Source: an uncultured Alphaproteobacteria bacterium
GTDB lineage: Bacteria > Pseudomonadota > Alphaproteobacteria > Rs-D84
DNA: 5,394 nucleotides
Direction of reading: 5' to 3'
Assembly (NCBI GenBank): GCA_946185785.1
Contig: CAMHKP010000038.1
Span: 1 to 5,394 of the forward strand
Position numbers and translations under genes: made by a program. Shown piece after piece: positions 1 through 4,949 of the stretch; position 1 is the stretch's first letter; the number at the start of each line of letters is the position of its first letter. The notes beneath the pieces were generated by a model. It searched no databases and was not told where the DNA came from. It worked only from the letters and a program-made list of their open reading frames with translations.

Positions 1-141
1 AATAGCCGGCAAATCCAAGTATGAAAAGCCAGCCACGCGCAAGACATTCTGCATGCGCGCCGCACAATAATCAAAGCACCGCTGTTGTACCGGCGTTAAT
101 TCTATAAATCCCGATAAAGGTTTTGTTGGTTTTAATTCCAT
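1..141 (-). CDS. hisS: Histidyl-tRNA synthetase, N-terminal part (runs off the left edge)
   Basis: Reading leftward from the ATG at 141 gives 47 open codons to the window edge. The peptide starts MELKPTKPLSGF and continues IELTPVQQRCF, then a helix and a stretch ending YLDLPAI. This matches the start of HisRS proteins of the 'SGF.E..P..Q..F' type: N-terminal strand, helix, then the class II motif 1 region ending in a conserved proline (here LPAI). The family enzyme charges tRNA-His with histidine in the cytoplasm. The start is supported by an AGGGA Shine-Dalgarno (151-155) 9 nt upstream and by an extended -10 promoter further up. Only about a tenth of the usual 420-450 residues is visible, so catalytic motifs 2 and 3 cannot be checked. 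A HisZ-type paralogue cannot be excluded, but a stand-alone hisS is more likely. Confidence 0.72.
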   Translation of the reverse strand, partial: MELKPTKPLSGFIELTPVQQRCFDYCAARMQNVLRVAGFSYLDLPAI

Positions 142-183
142 TTTCGTTATTCCCTATTTTTATTTGTATATTTACGGAAAATC

Positions 184-200
184 GCATACATATCGTACGC
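184..200. repeat. Small inverted repeat at the predicted hisS transcription start
   Basis: GCATAC (184-189) and GTACGC (195-200) flank a 5-nt spacer. In the minus-strand transcript they pair as a 6-bp stem with one G-U wobble. The repeat lies immediately downstream of the -10 hexamer at 201-206, so it covers the expected start site. It could be a 5'-end hairpin or a repressor operator. It is short enough to be chance. Confidence 0.3.
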
Positions 201-209
201 ATTATATCA
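201..209 (-). promoter_or_regulatory. Extended -10 promoter of hisS
   Basis: The minus strand reads TGATATAAT, a perfect TATAAT hexamer (206 to 201) preceded by the TGn extension. No good TTGACA-like -35 is visible about 17 bp upstream, which is common for extended -10 promoters. Transcription would start near 194-195, giving a leader of roughly 53 nt with AGGGA ahead of the hisS ATG. The same nine bases recur in front of tkt. Confidence 0.6.
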
Positions 210-235
210 TAATTTTTATATGAACGCTAGAAACA

Positions 236-253
236 CACACCCGCACGGGCGTG
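236..253 (-). terminator. GC-rich hairpin after the metallopeptidase gene, possible weak terminator
   Basis: On the minus strand CACGCCC and GGGTGTG form a 7-bp stem (one G-U pair) with a 4-nt loop. It lies about 75 bp past the metallopeptidase stop and about 30 bp before the hisS -10, where a terminator of the tkt operon would be expected. The sequence after the stem is TGTTTC, a poor T-run, so intrinsic termination would be inefficient or factor-aided. On the plus strand one pair is lost and an A-rich tract follows, so it is not a plus-strand terminator. Confidence 0.35.
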
Positions 254-329
254 ATGCAAAAACGAAAAAGAAATCATATTTTTATTCATAGCATTTTAAA
301 TATAACTAAAAAATCCCAGATTTCAAGGA

Positions 330-1037
330 TTAAAAATATTCGTGCAATTCTGCGCCATGCTGATTCAGCCACCGTTTTGCGCGTTCAACCCCAAAACCAT
401 ATAATTCTGAAACGAATGCCCAGAACGCTGGCGAATGATCCATATGTTTTCGGTGTGCCAATTCATGCATAACAACATACCGCATTACGTCCATTGGTGC
501 GAACGCCAATCGCCACGACAGCGACATTGTACCCGTGGTTGAACAACTGCCCCAACGGGATGTTGTGTCATGTGCAACAACACGTGTCGGCCACAATTCA
601 CGTGGCGCGGTTTTAATCATTTCGCGCGCAGTTTTCAAAAATTCAGCTTTTACAAAATTGCGAACGCGACTTTCGAACATTTCCGCCCCGCCCCCAATGA
701 CCAATGTCGCGTGCATATCATCATGAATAATAAAGTGATTGGCGCGCCGCGTTGAATCATGCTGTAATACAACCGTCCGCCCCAAAAATTCGATTTCATC
801 CCCCGGCACAAGCGTGCGTTTTTGCGGTGCGCGCGCAAAGATATTTTCAATCCAGCGCCGTTTTGATTCGATAAATTTTATCACAGATTTATCTGATGAA
901 ATCCATGGTTTTGTCACATCTATTTCGTGTGTCGGGGTGGTTTTTGGGCGCAACGTTATATTTCGCGCACCACGCCGCGTTGTGATTATAATTGGAATTT
1001 CCGCGCCAGACGAAGAAACAAAAACATAGTCCGCCAT
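330..1037 (-). CDS. YgjP-like zinc metallopeptidase (DUF45, M48-type fold)
   Basis: The 235-residue protein has the C-terminal signature of the YgjP/DUF45 family (PF01863): RWGSC at 161-165, then the zinc motif HELAH at 191-195, with a third ligand candidate His201 in DHSPAFW. His191, His195 and His201 would bind zinc and Glu192 would be the catalytic base. The N-terminal half is the usual beta-rich YgjP domain with basic patches. There is no signal peptide or membrane segment, so it should be cytoplasmic. Length is typical (about 220-240). The physiological substrate of the family is not established. The ATG lies 2 bp after the tkt stop, with only weak A-rich Shine-Dalgarno sequence inside the end of tkt, so translation is probably coupled to tkt. 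The stop is TAA. The family call is firm; the cellular role is not known. Confidence 0.9.
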   Translation of the reverse strand: MADYVFVSSSGAEIPIIITTRRGARNITLRPKTTPTHEIDVTKPWISSDKSVIKFIESKRRWIENIFARAPQKRTLVPGDEIEFLGRTVVLQHDSTRRANHFIIHDDMHATLVIGGGAEMFESRVRNFVKAEFLKTAREMIKTAPRELWPTRVVAHDTTSRWGSCSTTGTMSLSWRLAFAPMDVMRYVVMHELAHRKHMDHSPAFWAFVSELYGFGVERAKRWLNQHGAELHEYF

Positions 1038-1039
1038 TT

Positions 1040-2824
1040 TTATCTTTTAACTTTACTGATTATTTCGCGTGCAATTTGATTTGCGTCAAAACCATATGCT
1101 GAATACACCGCTGCGCCGTTCCCCGATATACCAAATCGGTTCAGCCCAATAACAGCATCGGCAAATTCAAACCATGGTGTTGTTGATGCAGCCTCAATCG
1201 CGACAACAAACCCACGCAAAATTTGTTGTTTATACAATGCGCCTTGTTCACGGAAACGTTCAACCGATGGCATACTTACCACTTGAACATTATCACCCAG
1301 TATTTTTGCGACATCCACCGCCAATGGCACCTCTGCCCCGGTTGCGACCAGTGTTATACGCACACGCGCAGATTTAGCCGCCTGAATCACATACGCACCA
1401 CGCTTGATTTCCGCACCATTTGGGGACGGAATCTGGCGAAACTTTTGTCGCGACAGAACGATACATGATGGGCGCGATTTTTCCAACAATGCCAACCGCC
1501 AAGAATATGCAACTTCTATCATATTACATGGGCGAAACACGTTCATATTTGGAATCAGTCGCAATGAAGCCAATTGTTCAATCGGCTGATGCGTTGGACC
1601 ATCTTCGCCAACCGCAATACTATCGTGTGTTAAGACATAAATAACCGGCAACCCCGACATCGCAGACAACCGCATTGCCGGACGCATATAATCACTGAAC
1701 ACCAAGAACGTTGAACCATACGGGCGCAAACCACATGCCGCCATACCGTTCATAATTGCCGCCATCGCATGTTCACGCACACCGTAATCTATATAGTTTC
1801 CGTTAAAATTCCCCGCCGTAATATTAACCGAATTTTTCACATGAACATTGGTGCTATGCCCCAGATCCGCACTGCCCCCGATGATATTAGCCCCAGATTC
1901 CAGCATTGCATCAAGATACATTCCAGACAATTCGCGTGTTGAAATTACAGACGGTGCAACCGGTGTTTTTACATGCGACAACCCAAGTGGTTTTTGTGGT
2001 AATGCCGGTGCAACCGGTTGTGCCGCCACATTTGCCCACAGTTTACGACCATTTGCCGAATCTAATTTTTTAATCAACGAATCCAGTTCCGCACCATCCA
2101 GCGCCAGCCCATGTGCCGCCGCAGTTCCAGCGCGCGATGAATATTCGCCAATAACTGTTTTACATTGAATAAACGTTGGCCGTTGCATACGATGCGAATC
2201 GGCAATTGCGTGGCTTACTTGTTCGCCATCCATACCATCAACCGACACAACGTTCCAGCCCGCCGCCGCCATACGTGACGGGACATTCAGATCTGTTTGC
2301 GCCACACCATCAATCGTGATTCCGTTATCATCCCACAATAAAACAAGGTTGTTTAATTTATACCGCCCAGCGAACGAAATTGCTTCGAACGCGACACCTT
2401 CGCTTAAATCGCCATCGCCACAGATACAATACACACGCGCATTAGACTTTTGAATTTTTTCCCCCAACGCGATACCAACCGCATTGGCGACCCCCTGACC
2501 CAATGGTCCAGTTGTTGCATCAACGCCATCGATACCATATTCCGGATGCCCCGGCAACCCACCGATTTTACGGAAAGAATCCAGTCCGCCAATTTTATAC
2601 CCAGCCAATTTTAATGTCGCATATAACAATGCCGAACCATGTCCCGCCGACAATACGAATCGGTCAATTCCACGTCGCATAGAATTCGCAAATATTGCGG
2701 TAATAATATCAGCCGCCCCAAGAACAATTCCGGCATGTCCCGAACGCGCGCACAGCAACGCGCGCAACGCATCGGCGCGCACTGCACCCGCCATATCTTT
2801 CAAAGCGTTGGCATCATAAGTCAT
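1040..2824 (-). CDS. tkt: Transketolase, compact 594-residue form
   Basis: Thiamine-diphosphate enzyme moving two-carbon units between ketose and aldose phosphates in the non-oxidative pentose phosphate pathway. Family landmarks appear in order: SGH (His30), GHGSALLY (61-68), PGHPEYG (91-97), TTGPLGQG (104-111), the ThDP/metal motif GDGDLSEG (136-143) to Asn167 in DDNG, and AGTAAAHG (232-239). The pyrimidine-binding domain has GVREHAM with catalytic-type Glu351, then THDS and GEDGPTHQP (399-413), and VSMPSVERF near the C-terminus. Usual length is about 650-670; the shortening lies mainly before the GDG motif and in the linker around residues 240-290, while the core motifs remain. The start is fixed by homology and by an in-frame TAA 9 nt upstream. 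No Shine-Dalgarno precedes it. It is the first gene of a unit with the metallopeptidase and is divergent from rnhA. Internally similar DXS can be excluded by the GEDGPTHQP and GHPEYG contexts. Confidence 0.95.
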   Translation of the reverse strand: MTYDANALKDMAGAVRADALRALLCARSGHAGIVLGAADIITAIFANSMRRGIDRFVLSAGHGSALLYATLKLAGYKIGGLDSFRKIGGLPGHPEYGIDGVDATTGPLGQGVANAVGIALGEKIQKSNARVYCICGDGDLSEGVAFEAISFAGRYKLNNLVLLWDDNGITIDGVAQTDLNVPSRMAAAGWNVVSVDGMDGEQVSHAIADSHRMQRPTFIQCKTVIGEYSSRAGTAAAHGLALDGAELDSLIKKLDSANGRKLWANVAAQPVAPALPQKPLGLSHVKTPVAPSVISTRELSGMYLDAMLESGANIIGGSADLGHSTNVHVKNSVNITAGNFNGNYIDYGVREHAMAAIMNGMAACGLRPYGSTFLVFSDYMRPAMRLSAMSGLPVIYVLTHDSIAVGEDGPTHQPIEQLASLRLIPNMNVFRPCNMIEVAYSWRLALLEKSRPSCIVLSRQKFRQIPSPNGAEIKRGAYVIQAAKSARVRITLVATGAEVPLAVDVAKILGDNVQVVSMPSVERFREQGALYKQQILRGFVVAIEAASTTPWFEFADAVIGLNRFGISGNGAAVYSAYGFDANQIAREIISKVKR

Positions 2825-2828
2825 TTTA

Positions 2829-2837
2829 TGTTATTAT
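2829..2837 (+). promoter_or_regulatory. Extended -10 promoter of rnhA
   Basis: The plus strand reads TGTTATTAT, a TGn extension followed by TATTAT (2832-2837), one mismatch from consensus. Transcription would start near 2844, just before the AAGAAGG ribosome-binding site, giving a leader of about 17 nt. Any -35 would lie inside the start of tkt. It overlaps the oppositely directed tkt -10. Confidence 0.45.
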
Positions 2838-2841
2838 ATCA
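2833..2841 (-). promoter_or_regulatory. Extended -10 promoter of tkt, implying a leaderless mRNA
   Basis: The minus strand reads TGATATAAT (hexamer 2838 to 2833), identical to the hisS promoter element. Only 8 nt (AACATAAA) separate the hexamer from the tkt ATG at 2824. Since transcription normally starts about 6-8 nt after the -10, the mRNA would begin at or within about 3 nt of the start codon. This fits the absence of a Shine-Dalgarno. Confidence 0.55.
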
Positions 2842-2845
2842 TAAA

Positions 2846-2852
2846 AAGAAGG
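2846..2852 (+). promoter_or_regulatory. Ribosome-binding site of rnhA
   Basis: AAGAAGG lies 8 nt before the ATG at 2861. This strong, well-spaced Shine-Dalgarno selects that ATG over in-frame starts further upstream (open back to 2639), which would overlap tkt antisense and add non-homologous residues. Confidence 0.8.
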
Positions 2853-2860
2853 TACATAAA

Positions 2861-3289
2861 ATGCTAAAAATTTGGACAGATGGTTCTTGTCTTGGCAATC
2901 CCGGCCCTGGTGGCTGGGCGTTTGTCGCAACCGATGGAAAAAACATTGCAGAACGCAACGGTGGCGAATCGGACACAACAAACAATCGTATGGAATTGAT
3001 GGCGGTGATTCGCGCGCTTTCCGCGGCACACCGACATAATGCGGTTGAAATTCATACGGACAGCCAATATGTCAAAAACGGCATGATGACGTGGATGAAA
3101 AATTGGAAGAAAAACAATTGGCGCACTGCAGATAAAAAACCGGTCAAGAATCAAGATTTATGGCAAAAATTAGACGAACTGGCACAAAACATTGAAATTC
3201 ATTGGGTTTGGGTCAAGGGGCATGCGGGCGAAGAATTCAACGAACGTTGTGATGAATTGGCACGTGGATATGCCGAAAAATTAAAATAA
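2861..3289 (+). CDS. rnhA: Ribonuclease HI
   Basis: The 142-residue protein is a canonical bacterial RNase HI, which cuts the RNA strand of RNA-DNA hybrids during removal of primers and R-loops in the cytoplasm. All catalytic residues are present: Asp7 in WTDGSCLGNPGPGG, Glu45 in NNRMELMA, Asp67 in HTDSQYV, His121 in VKGHAG and Asp131 in NERCDELA. Each sits exactly three positions before its E. coli counterpart (10, 48, 70, 124, 134). The Trp-rich basic handle (WMKNWKKNNW, 78-87) that contacts the hybrid is present. E. coli RNase HI has 155 residues; this copy is slightly shorter at both ends but complete. The start is set by AAGAAGG at good spacing and by homology. It is divergent from tkt and its TAA abuts the shared terminator. 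Confidence 0.97.
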   Translation: MLKIWTDGSCLGNPGPGGWAFVATDGKNIAERNGGESDTTNNRMELMAVIRALSAAHRHNAVEIHTDSQYVKNGMMTWMKNWKKNNWRTADKKPVKNQDLWQKLDELAQNIEIHWVWVKGHAGEEFNERCDELARGYAEKLK

Positions 3290-3321
3290 AAAAACAGGCA
3301 ATCGTTTGATTGCCTGTTTTT
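3290..3321. terminator. Bidirectional intrinsic terminator between rnhA and the cysteine-rich gene
   Basis: A perfect 14-bp stem (3290-3303 with 3308-3321) has a GTTT loop; its core is ACAGGCAATC paired with GATTGCCTGT. On the plus strand the stem ends in TTTTT; on the minus strand it is followed by a longer T-rich run (TTTTTTTATTTT). It begins right after the rnhA TAA and lies 5 bp from the convergent gene's stop, so it serves both. Confidence 0.92.
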
Positions 3322-3326
3322 CATTA

Positions 3327-4892
3327 TCATTGAATATATGGGTCGTATGGTGTAGTATTACTGCCAGTGCAACAACCATCTTCGCATTGAAGATAGCCTG
3401 CTCGTATACATTGTCCTTTAGTGGTACACGACATTGTATCACAAGCCTCTACCGTAGTACCTTTTACACAACAACCATTAGAATCACAACGTGGATAGCT
3501 TGTTGGACAACCATCGGCACATTCCCCATGTGCACATAAAACCGGCTCAGTATGTGAATATGTACAACATCCATTTGTACAAGATGGTGTTCCAAGACTA
3601 ACATTACAATCGGCAATCGTACTACACGGTGTACTAAATGGGCATACTTCGGCACGCACACAACATCCCGTTGTTGTATTACACGAATAATCATATTCAC
3701 TGGTATCAGTGGCACAATCTGAATCACTTGTACAGCGTCCCAATGTTAAAGCACGTTTACCATAACTGGCAACGCACTTTGTCCCAGAACAGCAACCATC
3801 GGTACATGTTGCATAGTTATTATACCCCAATGTTCGACAAGCCGCAGAACCACCGTTCCCACAAACCGCAGAACTGCCCCCGGCACATGCATTTGAACAG
3901 CAACTGTTCACGCATGAACCATAACCATGGGCATAACATTGGGATGACACGTTATAATTGCCGGTGGCGGATGTTGTTTGGCATACATATGTATTACACT
4001 TGTTGGCACAGCAACCACCGGTGGTACAACTGGTGTAGCCCTGGCTGAAACAATGACTTGATGTTATACATGCCAACGATGCCGAACCGCATGTAAAACA
4101 TGACGACACCCAAGTATATGTACCGTATGAATTTTGAATTCCAGAAACCTGCGGTGGTTGATAACATTCTGTCACCGCTGACGCGCCATAACCAGACGTT
4201 GTGCCATAAACTGGGTTTGCCATTGGTGCTTGGTACGCCGCCGGACAACGCGTACAAACAAAAGAATCATAGATAGACGAATATGTATCATATCCAGTAC
4301 CCGATGGTGTAAAACCATTAGCACCATACATAGAACCGGTATAATAATACCCAATATTACATGCAAATTCGTGCAACGTTGATTCATAACAAAAACCATT
4401 ACCAGTCGAACAATACATACGTTTCCTGTACACCACAGAACTGCCCCAACTCGCACTGGTTGTCCACGAAGCGCTTGTTGTACATGAAACAGCAGGACTT
4501 TGCGCACAACCATGAATGACAATCAAGTTTTCCAAATGGAAACTTACATAACCGGGGTAACATCTATTTACATAAGACCCATTTATACTGGACCAATAGC
4601 ATCTTGAACCAAAACCAACCGCATATGAATCCTCGTTACTATAACACAAACATCCAGACCCATCTGTATTGCTAGATGAACTGCACATTCTGGTACCGTC
4701 ACCCCAATAGTTATAACCATTTGCCCTGCACCACGAAGAGCACCCTGTTTGTGTACTGGAATACCCCGAACCCGGCAATGATTTATAGCAGATTCCTGTT
4801 TGTGGAAGACCGTAACCAGCCGCCCATGTTTCATACACGTGAAACAGTGCAACAAGCGCAACAAAAACAATTTTTTTGAATATATTCAACAC
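3327..4892 (-). CDS. Secreted cysteine-rich repeat protein, function unknown
   Basis: I do not recognise a named family. The 521-residue product begins with a classic signal peptide: Lys-Lys at 6-7, hydrophobic IVFVALVALFHV, cleavage probably after Ala24 in ETWAAG. The mature protein has 59 cysteines (11%) and is rich in Ser, Thr, Gly and Tyr, with no further membrane segment, lipobox or anchor. Residues 25-265 are a mosaic, including a C-x10-C-x-C unit (70-83), a tandem TTSASW pair (138-149), and a GYYY...CTRCPAAY...CY stretch (178-244) loosely resembling GCC2/GCC3 or ephrin-receptor-like modules. Residues 268-508 are seven six-cysteine modules. A disulfide-bonded periplasmic, surface or secreted protein is inferred; adhesion or host interaction would be speculation. 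GTG at 4892 is preferred because AAAAGGA lies 8 nt upstream; the in-frame GTG at 4910 has no such site. The gene ends in tandem stops TGA-TAA. A paralogue lies immediately upstream. Confidence 0.85.
   Translation of the reverse strand: MLNIFKKIVFVALVALFHVYETWAAGYGLPQTGICYKSLPGSGYSSTQTGCSSWCRANGYNYWGDGTRMCSSSSNTDGSGCLCYSNEDSYAVGFGSRCYWSSINGSYVNRCYPGYVSFHLENLIVIHGCAQSPAVSCTTSASWTTSASWGSSVVYRKRMYCSTGNGFCYESTLHEFACNIGYYYTGSMYGANGFTPSGTGYDTYSSIYDSFVCTRCPAAYQAPMANPVYGTTSGYGASAVTECYQPPQVSGIQNSYGTYTWVSSCFTCGSASLACITSSHCFSQGYTSCTTGGCCANKCNTYVCQTTSATGNYNVSSQCYAHGYGSCVNSCCSNACAGGSSAVCGNGGSAACRTLGYNNYATCTDGCCSGTKCVASYGKRALTLGRCTSDSDCATDTSEYDYSCNTTTGCCVRAEVCPFSTPCSTIADCNVSLGTPSCTNGCCTYSHTEPVLCAHGECADGCPTSYPRCDSNGCCVKGTTVEACDTMSCTTKGQCIRAGYLQCEDGCCTGSNTTPYDPYIQ
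3369..4091 (-). repeat. Seven tandem six-cysteine protein modules (C..C..C..C..CC)
   Basis: Residues 268-508 of the cysteine-rich protein. Cysteines fall at 268/275/281/289/294/295, 299/304/319/327/331/332, 336/344/352/363/367/368, 373/387/393/404/410/411, 417/423/429/438/442/443, 453/458/462/469/474/475 and 484/489/495/503/507/508. Each module ends in a CC pair, usually as GCC, most often preceded by a short Asp/Asn/Thr turn such as TDGCC, SNGCC or EDGCC. Module length is about 18-39 residues. No cysteine in this stretch is left over. Three disulfides per module is inference. Confidence 0.85.
4446..4481 (-). repeat. Tandem hexapeptide TTSASW x2
   Basis: Two adjacent copies of Thr-Thr-Ser-Ala-Ser-Trp (residues 138-149). 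The codons differ at four of six positions, all silently: ACA/ACC, AGC/AGT, GCT/GCG and TCG/AGT. The protein repeat is exact although the DNA repeat is degraded (6 of 18 bases differ). Confidence 0.8.
4644..4685 (-). repeat. C-x10-C-x-C module shared with the upstream paralogue (copy 1)
   Basis: Residues 70-83 read C-SSSSNTDGSG-C-L-C. It follows a CRxxGY-like segment (CRANGYNY). The same spacing recurs in the neighbouring partial gene at 5196-5237 after CREYNSHGY, so the two proteins share more than the CC-ending module. Confidence 0.55.
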
Positions 4893-4900
4893 AATTGTTT

Positions 4901-4907
4901 TCCTTTT
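4901..4907 (-). promoter_or_regulatory. Ribosome-binding site that decides the start of the cysteine-rich gene
   Basis: The minus strand reads AAAAGGA with 8 nt before the GTG at 4892. The longer in-frame start, GTG at 4910, has no purine-rich Shine-Dalgarno at suitable spacing. Either start keeps the signal peptide; the shorter one removes the extra N-terminal VKRKTI. Confidence 0.6.
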
Positions 4908-4949
4908 CACGATGCTAAAACAATCATCCCGTCCGCATAATATCGTGCA

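Noticed and set aside
251..472. Plus-strand open frame of 73 residues starting in the intergenic region
   Set aside because: It overlaps the 3' end of the metallopeptidase gene antisense, starts at GTG inside the GC-rich hairpin, and shows no Shine-Dalgarno or protein motif.
1848..2168. Plus-strand open frame of 106 residues opposite tkt
   Set aside because: It lies wholly antisense to a gene with clear family motifs, and has no Shine-Dalgarno or homology.
2639..2860. In-frame N-terminal extension of rnhA giving 216 residues
   Set aside because: It would run antisense through the start of tkt, has no RNase H homology, and the ATG at 2861 has a strong Shine-Dalgarno and matches the family start.
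3327..3329. Possibility that TGA encodes Trp (code 4) so the protein would gain one residue before TAA
   Set aside because: All genes read intact with TGG for Trp and no internal TGA; a single terminal TGA backed by TAA is ordinary tandem termination.
3464..3727. Alternative minus-strand frame within the cysteine-rich gene, and similar ones at 3994-4257, 4172-4522 and 4583-4870
   Set aside because: They are frame-shifted shadows rich in Val, Met and His from TGT-type codons, lie inside the real frame, and have no independent start signals.
3638..4048. Plus-strand open frame of 136 residues opposite the cysteine-rich gene
   Set aside because: His/Asn/Tyr-rich composition is what the antisense of TGT-, TGC- and GGT-rich codons produces; it has no ribosome-binding site and no recognisable motif.
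3369..4091. Repeated ACAACA-rich blocks considered as a CRISPR or DNA-level tandem array
   Set aside because: The periodicity comes from Cys-Cys codons; DNA between is not conserved and spacing is irregular, so this is a protein repeat only.
4936..4943. TATTAT-like -10 between the two cysteine-rich genes on the minus strand
   Set aside because: The hexamer is imperfect with no TG extension and no convincing -35; co-transcription from upstream is the simpler reading.
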